From positions 1,736,001-1,800,000 of the forward strand of contig NZ_CP107904.1 in assembly GCF_036013975.1 (NCBI RefSeq): a stretch of 64,000 bases of DNA, written 5' to 3'. This DNA is from Kitasatospora sp. NBC_00458 (GTDB taxonomy: Bacteria; Actinomycetota; Actinomycetes; Streptomycetales; Streptomycetaceae). A program made the translations under genes and the position numbers. Position 1 is the first letter of the stretch; every line of letters begins with the position of its first letter. The notes below the pieces were generated by a model. It had not been told where the DNA came from. It ran no database searches and saw nothing but the letters and a program-made list of their open reading frames with translations. Below, one piece after another: positions 8,839-17,476 of the stretch.

Positions 8839-10175
8839 TTGATCTTGCGCCCGGTCTGCTGGGCCAGCTGCTTGGCGGCGTCCTGGAGGGCCGCGGCGGG
8901 GTCGGCGCCCTTGGTCAGGACCTTGGCCTGGGCGTCGTTGACCAGCTTGAGCGCGCGGGCGAAGTCACCGGAGTAGTTGGTGGCGTCGCCGCCCTGGCCG
9001 AGCAGGTCGGCGAAGGTCTTCAGGACGGGCTGGCCGCCGTAGTAGGCGTTGGGCGCACTGTAGATCGGGTCCTGGTAGGCCGCGGTGAGCGCGGGGAAGA
9101 CGCCGCCGGCGTTGAACATCGAGTTGACGGAGGCGGGCCGGGTGAGGGCGTACTCGACGAACTTCCAGGCCGCGGTGCGCCGGGGGCTGGTGGCGGAGAC
9201 GGCCAGGTGGGTGGAGTTGACGATGGCGGTGCGCTTGCCGCCGGGGGTGACCGCCGGCGGCTGGGTGAGGCGCCAGTTGCCGCTCTGCTCGGGGAACTTG
9301 CTCTCTATCCAGTGCGCACCCCAGGACGCCAGCGGGTTGGCGCCGAGCTTGCCCTCCTTGATCTGGCTGCGCCAGATGGTGGAGCTGGCGGCGTCGAGGA
9401 TCAGGCCGGCGTCGTCGAGGCGCTTGACCAGGGTCAGCGCGCGGATCGCCTCCGGGGAGGAGACGGTGATGTCGCCCTTGAGGTCGAAGTAGAAGGCGCC
9501 CTGCTGCTGCATGAGCGACTGCAGGAAGTCGAGGTCGGGCGAGGGGGTGCCGGACTTGTTGATGCCGAACAGCGCGACGCCGGGGTTGGCGGCCTTGAAC
9601 TTCTCGGCCACGGCGATCAGGTCGTCCCAGGTCTGGAACGTGGTCGGGTCGATCCCGGCCCGGTCGAACATGTCGTTGCGGTAGAAGAAGCCCTGCGCGT
9701 TGACCTCCCAGGGAAGCGCGCGGATGCGGCCGTCCTTGTCGGAGACGGCCGGCCACAGGCCCTGGGCGAACTTGTCCTTGTAGCCGTCGGCGCCGAGCGC
9801 CGAGAGGTCGGCCAGGCCGCCGGGGAACTTCTCCAGGTAGCCGGGCAGGTAGTCGCAGCCGATGTGGAGGACGTCGGCCAGGCCCTGGCCGCCGGCCGCC
9901 AGGCCGACCGTGATCTTGTCCCAGATCGCCGGGTTGCCGACGTCCTGGACGTCGACCTTGATCCCGGGGTTGTCCTTCTCGAACGCGGGGACCACGCCGC
10001 GCAGCGCCTCGGCCGCCGTGGTCCAGGACCAGACGGTGATGGTGCCGGTGGCGGCGTCCCCGCCGGAGGAGCCGGAGTCGGAGCCTCCGCAGGCGGACAG
10101 GGCGCCGCCGGCGGTCAGGGCGAGCAGGCCTGCGCCGGAGGCCCGCAGGAGGTCACGGCGGGAGAGGTGTGACAT
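8835..10175 (-). CDS. extracellular sugar-binding lipoprotein of CUT1 ABC importer
   Basis: A 446-residue solute-binding protein. The N-terminus has a twin-arginine motif (Ser-Arg-Arg-Asp-Leu-Leu), a hydrophobic core and a lipobox ending Leu-Ser-Ala-Cys at residue 29, so it is probably exported by Tat and lipid-anchored. The rest is a family 1 binding protein (Thr-Ile-Thr-Val-Trp-Ser-Trp opening, later Trp-Lys-Phe-Val-Glu-Tyr). ATG at 10175 was chosen because it starts directly at the signal peptide. It is the first gene of the alpha-galactoside operon; an imperfect CTTTC/GAAAG repeat lies just upstream of the start. Confidence 0.9.
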   Translation of the reverse strand: MSHLSRRDLLRASGAGLLALTAGGALSACGGSDSGSSGGDAATGTITVWSWTTAAEALRGVVPAFEKDNPGIKVDVQDVGNPAIWDKITVGLAAGGQGLADVLHIGCDYLPGYLEKFPGGLADLSALGADGYKDKFAQGLWPAVSDKDGRIRALPWEVNAQGFFYRNDMFDRAGIDPTTFQTWDDLIAVAEKFKAANPGVALFGINKSGTPSPDLDFLQSLMQQQGAFYFDLKGDITVSSPEAIRALTLVKRLDDAGLILDAASSTIWRSQIKEGKLGANPLASWGAHWIESKFPEQSGNWRLTQPPAVTPGGKRTAIVNSTHLAVSATSPRRTAAWKFVEYALTRPASVNSMFNAGGVFPALTAAYQDPIYSAPNAYYGGQPVLKTFADLLGQGGDATNYSGDFARALKLVNDAQAKVLTKGADPAAALQDAAKQLAQQTGRKIK

Positions 10176-10205
10176 GTCATGCCTTTCTGGAAAGAAGGGG
10201 GACGG

Positions 10206-10564
10206 CATCGAACGGGAGGACCGGACGGGGACAGCGGGTGGGAGCTGCCGGTGGGAACTTCCGGTGGGAACTGCGGGCGGGCCGGCGGGCAGGGACAGCG
10301 GGTGGCTGCGGGCCGGGTGCCCGAGGGGTGCGGGCGGTCCGCCGGTCGGGCGGATGCGGGCGGCCCCCGCGGCCGGGCGGTGCACCCGTCCGCCGGTCGG
10401 GCGGTGCGGGCGGTGCGGGGTCGGGCGGTACGGGGTCGGGCGGTACCGGGCGGGGCGTGACCGGGTAGGGCGGTGCACCCGTCCGCCGGCCCCGGGGGGG
10501 TCGGGCAGGCGGACGGCACGGCGGTCGAGCGGTCAAGCGGTCGAGCGGTACGGGGGTCGAGCGG
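10206..10564. repeat. GC-rich low-complexity intergenic DNA with imperfect short repeats
   Basis: About 360 bp between two minus-strand genes is made of imperfect short repeats: GTGGGAACT-type units (10250-10275), GGTCGGGCGGT-type units (10340-10460) and GTCGAGCGGT/GTCAAGCGGT units (10525-10570). Stops are rare in every frame for this reason, so the open frames here are not convincing genes. The promoter of the binding-protein operon must lie within or at the edge of this stretch. Confidence 0.6.
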
Positions 10565-11734
10565 TCAGGCGGCCCGGACGGCGCGGACGGTCCGGAGCGC
10601 GTCGCCCAGCAGGCCGGCCGCGGCCGGGTCCGTGCTGGCGTGCGGTGACAGCCGGATCCAGCCACCGCGCAGGGTGGTCGAGACGCCGGCCTCGGCGAGC
10701 ACGCGGTGGACGGCCGCGGGGTCGGTGCCGGGTAGTCGCAGCCGGGCGATCCCGCTGACACCGGGCGTCTCGCCGACGCCGCGTTCGCCGCCGTGGGTCT
10801 CGGCGCCGGCCGCGCGGGCGGCGCCGAGCAGGCCGTCGAGCGCCTCGGCGATCAGGGCGTTGATCCGGCCGATGCCCACGTCACGGGCCAGCGCGAGGGC
10901 GGCACCCAGGGCGGCGACCGCAGGACCGTCGGGGTTGGTGACGGTGTGCGCGACGGCGCCCGGCCGGGCGGGGCAGGGGTGTCCGGGGGCCTCGATCGGG
11001 TCGACCACGCCGGACCACCCGCCGAGCCCGGGCGCGAGCTGCCCGGACACCCGGTCGCGGACCATCAGGACGGCGGCGCCCCAGCCGGCCCGCAGCCACT
11101 TCTGGCCACCCGCCGCGAGGACGTCCGCCGCGTCGGCGGCGAACTCGACGGCGCCGAGCGCCTGGATGGCGTCCACGACCAGGACCCGGTGCGGGCCGAT
11201 CGCCTCCTTGATGGCGGCGACCGGTGCCCGGGTGCCGGTGGCGGCGTCGACCGCGCAGACCGAGACGGCGCGCACCCGGTCGTCCAGGTGGGCCCGGACG
11301 GTGTCCGCGGTGAGCGGCCCGTCGATCTGCCGGACCGTCAGTCCACCGTTCCCGGAGGCGCGCAGCCAGGGGTAGAGCGCGCCGGGGAAGTCGGACCGGC
11401 TCACCAGCACCGTCCCGCCCGAGGGCCCGGCCGTCCCGCGGGGTGCGGCGGCGCCGAGCGCGTGGGCGGCGGCGAACAGTCCGTGCGAGGTGGAGCTCAC
11501 GAACGCGATCTCGTGCGGCGCACAGCCGAGGACGTCGCCGGCCGTCCGGGCCGCCGTCGCGGTCTGCGCGTCGAGCCCGTCCAGGATCTCCCAGCCCTCG
11601 CGGTGGAGGCGTTCGGCCGACCGGGCCAGGACCTCGGTCACCCGCGCCGAGACCGGCCCGAACCGTGCGAAGTCCAGATAGCCGGACGGCTCTGCAAACT
11701 GCCGCAGATACTCCGGCACAACCAGAACCGCCAT
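10565..11734 (-). CDS. class V aminotransferase / cysteine-desulfurase-like PLP enzyme
   Basis: A 389-residue fold-type I PLP enzyme. The likely Schiff-base Lys is in Ala-Gly-Gly-Gln-Lys-Trp-Leu, and the preceding Val-Val-Asp-Ala-Ile-Gln supplies the PLP-contacting Asp and Gln; both are typical of the class V family (NifS/kynureninase-like). The catalytic Cys loop of true cysteine desulfurases is not evident, so the reaction is left open. ATG at 11734 was preferred over an upstream start at 11785 because an 18-bp palindrome lies between them. The gene appears monocistronic. Confidence 0.8.
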   Translation of the reverse strand: MAVLVVPEYLRQFAEPSGYLDFARFGPVSARVTEVLARSAERLHREGWEILDGLDAQTATAARTAGDVLGCAPHEIAFVSSTSHGLFAAAHALGAAAPRGTAGPSGGTVLVSRSDFPGALYPWLRASGNGGLTVRQIDGPLTADTVRAHLDDRVRAVSVCAVDAATGTRAPVAAIKEAIGPHRVLVVDAIQALGAVEFAADAADVLAAGGQKWLRAGWGAAVLMVRDRVSGQLAPGLGGWSGVVDPIEAPGHPCPARPGAVAHTVTNPDGPAVAALGAALALARDVGIGRINALIAEALDGLLGAARAAGAETHGGERGVGETPGVSGIARLRLPGTDPAAVHRVLAEAGVSTTLRGGWIRLSPHASTDPAAAGLLGDALRTVRAVRAA

Positions 11735-11746
11735 AGCCTCACCCTC

Positions 11747-11764
11747 GATTTGAACGTTCAAATC
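11747..11764. promoter_or_regulatory. 18-bp perfect palindrome, probable operator
   Basis: GATTTGAACGTTCAAATC is a perfect palindrome 12 bp upstream of the aminotransferase start. Its symmetry and length resemble TetR- or MarR-type operators. No such regulator gene is in the window, so the protein would act from elsewhere. A repressor here would block transcription or early elongation. Confidence 0.6.
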
Positions 11765-12155
11765 CACAGAAACAAACAGAACCAATCAGCCCCGAACGAG
11801 CGGATGCCAGCAAACGCCCGCCATCGAGTTCCCGTCAAGACCTCTGGAGGGCAAAAGCCCAGTCCGAGACCCTCTCGTTACCCGGCGCCCTAACTCATCA
11901 CAACACCTACTTGCGCAATGCAATTTGACATTACTATTTTACTGATCGATGAGTCGGCACCCCATCGCCGACTCCCTCACCCCCACCTTCGACGCCCCTG
12001 CGCCCCCGGCTCCGGCACGGCCCCGCCGACCGCCGCCGCCGGCCCGCACGGGCATTCCGTACGGCCGCCTCCCCCACCCCCGGCCCTGCGCGGTGGCTTG
12101 CGCACCCCACTGCTCCACGTCATCAGCACACCCTCACACCTCTTCAGGAGTCCAG
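11765..12155. promoter_or_regulatory. AT-richer divergent promoter region
   Basis: This 390-bp stretch separates the divergent aminotransferase and collagenase genes. Bases 11765-11950 are clearly AT-richer than their surroundings. A TTGACA hexamer occurs on the plus strand at 11925-11930, but no convincing -10 follows at 16-18 bp, so the promoter assignment is weak. The remainder, up to the collagenase start, is GC-rich with no feature I recognise. Confidence 0.35.
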
Positions 12156-14516
12156 GTGACCCCCACCGCTCCACGCCTGCGCACAGTCCTGCTCTCGGCA
12201 GCACTCGCAGTGACCCTGGCGGCCCCGCTCATCCAGAGCGCCCAGGCCGCCGCCCCCAGCGCAGCCGCACCGACCGCCGCTCCGGCGCCGATCTCCGTCG
12301 CCGGCCCCTCCGGGGGCGCCGCCCACGGGGACAGCGCCCACGGCCACGTCGCCCACGGGAGCGCCGGCCAGGACAGCCCCCCCTTCCCGGAGGGCGCCCC
12401 GTCCTCCGCCGCCCTGCAGCCGACGACGACCGCCGGGCAGCCGGTCGCCGACCCCGCGGGCACCCCCACCCCCGCCCTGGCCGCGCCGAGCCCGGCCTGT
12501 GACCTGGCCCTCTTCACCTCCCTCGGCCCGGCCGCCCTGGCGGACTTCCTCTCGGACCCCGCCCACGGCTACGACGACTGCCTGCTCCCGCTGTTGGGCA
12601 CGTGGCGCCCGGAGCTCGCCAAGGTCATCACCCAGGAGCACGTCCGCACGGTCGCCGACCGGATCACCTCCCTCGCACCGCGCTTCGACCCCGCCAACAA
12701 CCTGAACCAGCGCGGCCTCTGGTACTTCCTGCACGTCGCGGTCCTGTTCGACTTCAACCACGGCGAGTTCGACTTCAACGACGACACCACCACCGCCACG
12801 ATCGAGCGGGCCATCGCCGCCTACACCGCCAACCCCCGGGTGTTCGAGCCGACCACCGCGAACGGCAACGCCATGGGCGAGCTGCTGGCGGCCTCCACCG
12901 CCCCCAAGCTGCGCCCCGGCCGCCTCCCGCTCACCACCCGGGTGCTGGGCTACTTCGCCCCCGGCGGCGCCGCCATCGGCGACCGGGGGTGGAACTGGGC
13001 GGTCCAGCAGGCCCTCCAGATCAACGCCCAGGGCGTCGGCAACGTCGTCGAGGACGACGGCGACTACCGCAAGAAGGTCATCGCCGACCCCGCCTTCCGC
13101 GAAGCCCTCCGCGCCTACGCCTTCTACGGCCACCTCAAGGGCACGGACAGCGACTGGGCCGTCCGCGACGCGATGTCGGAGTACTCCCGCCTCTTCGCGA
13201 TCGAGTCGCTCCGGCCCGAGCTGAAGGCCAACACGGGCGCCATGATCACCAGCGTCCGGAACGTCTTCGGCCGGCTCAGCCCCCAGTGGGGCTACGTCGC
13301 CGTCCTCGCCAACGACACCGGCCTCTGCGGGCAGTACGAGGCCTGCCGGACCGACCTCCAGCAGGAGGTCCTCCCCAACACCTACACCTACGACAACGGC
13401 TCCCTGGTCGTCCGCACCTCCCTCGACCGGGCCACCGCCGACCAGCTCTACTACGCCACCAAGCAGGTCAAGGCGCAGTTCTTCCGGACCGTCGGCACCG
13501 ACCAGCCGCTGGCCGACGACACCCACCCCGTGCTGACGGTGCAGCTGTACGGGACCAAGACCGACTACCAGGCCCTGCAGTACCTGCTCTTCGGGATCGG
13601 TGACGTCGCCAACGGCGGCATGTTCCTGGAAGGCATCTCGACCTTCTTCACCTACCAGCGCACCTCCCTGGAGTCCACCCTCACCCTGGAAGAGCTCTTC
13701 CGCCACGAGTACACCCACTACCTCAACGCCCGCTGGGCGATCCCGGAGAGCGGCTACACCGACCGCTGGCCCTCCGACGCCACCTTCACGATGAACGAGG
13801 GCACGGCCGAGTACTTCGCCGGCTCCACCTCCGCGGACGGTGTCCGGGCCCGCCGGACCATGCTCCAGTCGATCGCCGACGAGAAGAGTGCCAAGAAGAC
13901 CCCCATGACGGTCGACGAGGTCCTCCACGCCACCTGGTCCCAGTACGGGTTCCGCGCCTACCCGTACGCGGCCGCGTTCTTCAACATGCTCGGCGAGAAG
14001 CACCCCGAGAAGTTCACCGAGATGTACCGCCTGCTGCGCGCCGACGACCTCGACGGCTACAACGCCTGGAAGGACCGCCTCGGCCGGGACGCCGGCCTCC
14101 AGCGCGACTACACCGCGTACCTCGACGACGCGATCGGCCGCCTCCCCAGCCTGTACGTGCCCGTCACCACCTACGCCGCCAACGGCACGCTCAACTACGC
14201 CTGGGCGTCCGAGGTCCGCGACGCCTTCACCCGGGCCACCCAGAACACGCCCGTGTGCAAGGACAACGGCGACTGGTCCAACAAGATGCGCTTCAGCTGC
14301 AGCGGACGGATCACCGCCAACCTGACCAACTCCGTCGATGCCGGTAGCGTCCGCAAGGACATGGCGGGCACCATCGACTACTACCTCCTCGACCGGGGCG
14401 CCGACGCCTCCAACAACCTGGCCGACATGAACTGCTGGTTCGGCAAGGTCGACGTCTGGCCGAACGGCCGGGCCGGCACGGCCGACTACACCTGCGAGGG
14501 CCCGCTGCGCCGCTGA
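12156..14516 (+). CDS. secreted microbial collagenase, peptidase family M9
   Basis: A 786-residue zinc metalloprotease. GTG at 12156 has an AGGAG 7 nt upstream and opens a Sec signal peptide (Arg-Leu-Arg-Thr, hydrophobic core, Ala-Gln-Ala-Ala near residue 30). An Ala/Pro/Gly-rich spacer follows, then the activator and peptidase domains of the M9 collagenase unit. The zinc motif His-Glu-Tyr-Thr-His is at residues 517-521, and Asn-Glu-Gly-Thr-Ala-Glu gives the third ligand (Glu about residue 548). The protein ends about 240 residues after the zinc site, with no recognisable PKD or collagen-binding domains of the clostridial kind. A strong terminator follows. Confidence 0.9.
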   Translation: MTPTAPRLRTVLLSAALAVTLAAPLIQSAQAAAPSAAAPTAAPAPISVAGPSGGAAHGDSAHGHVAHGSAGQDSPPFPEGAPSSAALQPTTTAGQPVADPAGTPTPALAAPSPACDLALFTSLGPAALADFLSDPAHGYDDCLLPLLGTWRPELAKVITQEHVRTVADRITSLAPRFDPANNLNQRGLWYFLHVAVLFDFNHGEFDFNDDTTTATIERAIAAYTANPRVFEPTTANGNAMGELLAASTAPKLRPGRLPLTTRVLGYFAPGGAAIGDRGWNWAVQQALQINAQGVGNVVEDDGDYRKKVIADPAFREALRAYAFYGHLKGTDSDWAVRDAMSEYSRLFAIESLRPELKANTGAMITSVRNVFGRLSPQWGYVAVLANDTGLCGQYEACRTDLQQEVLPNTYTYDNGSLVVRTSLDRATADQLYYATKQVKAQFFRTVGTDQPLADDTHPVLTVQLYGTKTDYQALQYLLFGIGDVANGGMFLEGISTFFTYQRTSLESTLTLEELFRHEYTHYLNARWAIPESGYTDRWPSDATFTMNEGTAEYFAGSTSADGVRARRTMLQSIADEKSAKKTPMTVDEVLHATWSQYGFRAYPYAAAFFNMLGEKHPEKFTEMYRLLRADDLDGYNAWKDRLGRDAGLQRDYTAYLDDAIGRLPSLYVPVTTYAANGTLNYAWASEVRDAFTRATQNTPVCKDNGDWSNKMRFSCSGRITANLTNSVDAGSVRKDMAGTIDYYLLDRGADASNNLADMNCWFGKVDVWPNGRAGTADYTCEGPLRR

Positions 14517-14544
14517 CCGCGCGGCACCACCGCACCGGGTGAAC

Positions 14545-14573
14545 GGGAACCGGGCCGCCTCGGCCCGGTTCCC
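14545..14573 (+). terminator. stem-loop terminator after collagenase
   Basis: Perfect 13-bp stem (GGGAACCGGGCCG and complement) with a 3-nt loop, 28 bp after the collagenase stop, followed by a C-run. It should end collagenase transcription before the next gene on the same strand. Confidence 0.75.
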
Positions 14574-14824
14574 CCCGTGCCGTCGTGCCCTGCGCCGCCC
14601 TCGTCCCGCCCTGCGCTCCCCCGGTCTCCTCGGCTCGACTCCGTCGGGGATCCCGGACGATCGGGCTCAAGTGCCGACGGTTCGCCAGGACTTCGGCCGG
14701 GGGGCGTCGTTCCCGTGCCGGGAGCCGGCGGCCCCGCACCCGTTCTCGTGAACTTGCCGCGCATGCCCGGGCGTGTCCGCGGATGCGTCCTCAGGCACCA
14801 CGGATGCCTGCATAGGCTCCCGCC

Positions 14825-15454
14825 ATGGACATCGTGATCCCGCTCTTCAGGCTCTTCGAGCCGCTCGACGCCATCGGCCCGTACGAGCTCCTGGCGAACG
14901 TCCCCGACGCCCGGGTGCGCTTCGTCGCGCCCGAACCGGGGCTGGTCGCCGACGTGCTGGGCGCCATGCGGGTGGACGTGCCCACCCGGTACACGGAGGT
15001 CGAGTCCTGCGACGTGCTGCTCGTCCCGGGCGGTGCAGGGGCGCGACTGATGCTGGACGACACGGAGTTCATCGACTGGGTGCGCCGGATCCACGAGACG
15101 ACCCGCTTCACCACCTCGGTCTGCACCGGGGCGCTCATCCTCGGGGCGGCGGGGCTGCTCACGGGGCAGACCGCGACCACCCACTGGCTGGCGATGGACG
15201 ACCTGGAGACGTTCGGCGCCACCTACACCGCGGAACGCGTCGTCCGGCACGGCAAGATCATCACCTCGGCCGGGATCTCCGCCGGTATCGACATGGCCCT
15301 GGGGCTGTGCGCGTTGCTGAGCGACGAACTCACCGCCCGGGCCATTCAGCTCTTCACCGAGTACGGCCCCCAGCCGCCGTTCGACAGCGGCTCCCTGGCC
15401 ACGGCGACGCCCGAGGTCGTGGCCCGGGCCCGGGAGATCGTCAGCGGCGGCTGA
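14825..15454 (+). CDS. DJ-1/PfpI family protein (isonitrile hydratase/ThiJ-like)
   Basis: A 209-residue single-domain protein. The nucleophile-elbow Cys lies in Thr-Ser-Val-Cys-Thr-Gly-Ala, with Leu-Val-Pro-Gly-Gly-Ala-Gly before it and a Thr-Thr-His-Trp-Leu segment after, as in the isonitrile-hydratase/ThiJ branch of the DJ-1 superfamily. There is no AraC-type DNA-binding tail, so this is an enzyme-like or chaperone-like member. Upstream is the collagenase terminator; downstream the gene converges on a GNAT gene. The substrate is unknown. Confidence 0.87.
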   Translation: MDIVIPLFRLFEPLDAIGPYELLANVPDARVRFVAPEPGLVADVLGAMRVDVPTRYTEVESCDVLLVPGGAGARLMLDDTEFIDWVRRIHETTRFTTSVCTGALILGAAGLLTGQTATTHWLAMDDLETFGATYTAERVVRHGKIITSAGISAGIDMALGLCALLSDELTARAIQLFTEYGPQPPFDSGSLATATPEVVARAREIVSGG

Positions 15455-15637
15455 GCCCGCCCGGCCCCGGCGTGCGCGCGGCAGCCCGGTTCGGCCATCG
15501 GCTCCCACCTGGTAGGACCCGCATGCCGGCCCCGCATCCGCCGTTGCAGCGCCGCGAGTTCGGCCTCCGGCCGGCCGCCGGTCCGCCTCCGCCGCGTCGG
15601 CGCACCAGGGCTCGGCCGAGCGCGCGGCGGGCGGAGC

Positions 15638-16123
15638 TCAGAGCCGGCGGAACATCACGTGCTGGCCGACCAGGCCGTGCTCGGGGTGGTCGAAGACCTC
15701 CGGCACGGTGCCGACCACCTCGAAGCCCAGCGACGTCCAGAGGTGCACCGCGGGCTCGTTGACCTCCACCACCGCGTTGAACTGGATCCCGTGGAACCCC
15801 TGTTCACGGTGCCAGCCGACCACGTACTCGCCGAGCGCGCGCCCGATCCCCCGCCCCTGGTACGCCGGGTCGACCAGGAACGAGCCGGTCCCGATGTGCG
15901 CACCGCGCCCGGGCTTGTTCGGCCCCATCTTCGCCGAGCCCGCGATCACCCCGTCCACGACGGCCACCACCGTCCGCCCCGGCGGCGCCTCCATCCACCA
16001 CGGCTTCGCCTCCTCCAGGCTCTGCCCCTCGGGGAACGCGTACGTCCGCCCCTCCGCCATGATCGCGGAGTAGAACGGGTAGATGCTCGGCCAGTCCTCG
16101 TCTGAGGCGATTCGGATCTTCAT
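15638..16123 (-). CDS. GNAT family N-acetyltransferase
   Basis: A 161-residue protein spanning a single GNAT fold. The acetyl-CoA pyrophosphate loop is Gln-Gly-Arg-Gly-Ile-Gly-Arg-Ala near residue 90, preceded by a beta strand with Val-Asp-Pro-Ala-Tyr, and followed by Asn-Glu-Pro-Ala-Val-His-Leu-Trp-Thr-Ser-Leu-Gly-Phe, a conserved late motif. ATG at 16123 gives the typical Met-Lys-Ile-Arg start. It resembles phosphinothricin-acetyltransferase-like GNATs, but the acceptor substrate is not predictable. Confidence 0.9.
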   Translation of the reverse strand: MKIRIASDEDWPSIYPFYSAIMAEGRTYAFPEGQSLEEAKPWWMEAPPGRTVVAVVDGVIAGSAKMGPNKPGRGAHIGTGSFLVDPAYQGRGIGRALGEYVVGWHREQGFHGIQFNAVVEVNEPAVHLWTSLGFEVVGTVPEVFDHPEHGLVGQHVMFRRL

Positions 16124-16176
16124 CCGCGACACCCTACGGGCCCGCCCCGCCTTCCGTGACCTGGTTTTCCCGCCGC

Positions 16177-17073
16177 TCAGCCGATCGACCGGGCGGCGTC
16201 CGGCTCGGCGGCCGAACGGAGGAAGGCCTCCAGGCGGGCGGACTTCGCCGCGGTGGGCCAGACCAGCGCCCACTCGGTGGCCGGGGCGTCGTGGATCGGC
16301 ACGAAGGTGATGCCGGGCGGCGTGTAGTACCGGCGGACGTGGGCGTTGACCGGGCAGACGACCTGCCCCGCGGCGAGCAGCGCGAGGAGCTCGTGGAAGG
16401 TCCGCACGGACTGTCCGCGCGGGACGGGGCGCCCGCTCGGCGTCGACGAGGGGAGCATCGCCTCCATCCAGTACCCGGGCACCTCGGGTCCCGGATCGGG
16501 CACCGGCCGGCCGGCCAGGTCCTCCAGCGAGACGGACTCGCGCCCCGCCAGGTCCGACCCGGTCGCGACCCCGAGGAGCCGCCCCTCGGTGAGGACGGTG
16601 GGCCCCACCGTGAGGTCCGGCTCGTGCACCGGGCGCCAGGTCACCTGCGCGTCGAGCCGGCCGGCCCGCAGCATGCCGAACGGGTCGCTGAAGTGGTACT
16701 CGACGACCTCCACGGTGCACTCCGGGTGGCGGGCCTCGAAGGCTTCGATGACCGGCCGCATCTCGTTCCCGAGAATCCCCATGACCCCCAGTCGCAGGGT
16801 GCCCCGCACGCCCAGCGCGGCATCGCCGGCCCGGGCCAGACCGCCGTGGATCAGGTCGTAGGCCTGCTGGAGCTCGCCCCGCAGGACGTGGCCGACGGGC
16901 GTGAGCGTCACGGTGCGGCTGGTGCGGTCGAACAGCGGGGCGCCGATGCGCCGTTCCTGCTTCTTGATGGCCTGGCTCACCCGCGCCTGGGAGACGTGCA
17001 GCCGCTCGGCGGTCCGGCCGAAGTGCAGTTCCTCCGCCAGTGCCAGGAATATCTCGATGTCGCGCAGTTCCAC
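16177..17073 (-). CDS. LysR-family transcriptional regulator
   Basis: A 298-residue LysR protein. The winged HTH occupies residues 1-60 (Leu-His-Phe-Gly-Arg-Thr-Ala-Glu-Arg-Leu-His-Val-Ser-Gln, then Phe-Asp-Arg-Thr-Ser-Arg), and a type 2 periplasmic-binding effector domain follows. GTG at 17073 has a GGGAGGGGG 6 nt upstream. It is divergent from the hemerythrin-MFS pair, and a 20-bp palindrome 17 bp upstream of the start is its likely binding site. It probably controls itself and the transporter pair. Confidence 0.9.
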   Translation of the reverse strand: MELRDIEIFLALAEELHFGRTAERLHVSQARVSQAIKKQERRIGAPLFDRTSRTVTLTPVGHVLRGELQQAYDLIHGGLARAGDAALGVRGTLRLGVMGILGNEMRPVIEAFEARHPECTVEVVEYHFSDPFGMLRAGRLDAQVTWRPVHEPDLTVGPTVLTEGRLLGVATGSDLAGRESVSLEDLAGRPVPDPGPEVPGYWMEAMLPSSTPSGRPVPRGQSVRTFHELLALLAAGQVVCPVNAHVRRYYTPPGITFVPIHDAPATEWALVWPTAAKSARLEAFLRSAAEPDAARSIG

Positions 17074-17090
17074 GGCTGCCCCCTCCCGTG

Positions 17091-17110
17091 CGATAACCCC
17101 GGGGTTATCG
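17091..17110. promoter_or_regulatory. 20-bp perfect palindrome, probable LysR site
   Basis: CGATAACCCCGGGGTTATCG is perfectly self-complementary and lies 17 bp upstream of the LysR start. The ATAAC...GTTAT core contains the T-N11-A spacing expected for LysR-type regulators, in the usual autoregulatory position. The GC-rich 17111-17400 stretch to the divergent genes shows nothing else I recognise. Confidence 0.6.
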
Positions 17111-17406
17111 ATCAGCGCGCGAAGTCTACGTTGATCACGAAGGCGCCCCGGCGGGAAGGTGGGACGGTCCGCGGAAGCGCCGTCCACCGAGGTCCGGACC
17201 GGGTGGACCGCGCCCGACCCGCGGCCGCGCCGCCCTGCCCCCGCACCCACCGGGCCCTCCGGTCCGCCCGCCGCTCCTCCTTCCCCCGCCCGCCCCGGGG
17301 TCCGTCCTGCGGACCGTCGGGCGGGCGGCGGCGAAGCGGATCCGGGCCCGGGCCCGGCGGGCGGGGCCCGCGGGCACACCCGACCGACCCCTCCGGAGGA
17401 AGAACC

Positions 17407-17463
17407 TTGCAGGCACGGACCACAGGACCGCCCCCGGCCCGCCCGCGCGGCGGCGCGGGGTGA
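17407..17463 (+). CDS. possible 18-codon leader ORF upstream of hemerythrin gene
   Basis: A TTG codon at 17407 stands 6 nt after a strong GGAGGA (17395-17400) and opens an 18-codon frame that ends at TGA 17461-17463, 13 bp before the hemerythrin GTG. The peptide (Gln-Ala-Arg-Thr-Thr-Gly-Pro-Pro then Pro/Arg/Gly-rich) has no known homologue that I recognise. It may be a translated leader that couples into the next gene, or an incidental ribosome site. Confidence 0.25.
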   Translation: MQARTTGPPPARPRGGAG

Positions 17464-17476
17464 GGGATGGACAGCC

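Noticed and set aside
10176..10564. Several open frames in the repeat-rich region before the sugar-binding gene
   Set aside because: All frames are open because of low-complexity repeats; none has a domain or consistent start.
11925..11953. A complete sigma-70-type promoter at the TTGACA
   Set aside because: The -35 hexamer is present but no acceptable -10 lies at the correct distance, so only the hexamer is reported.
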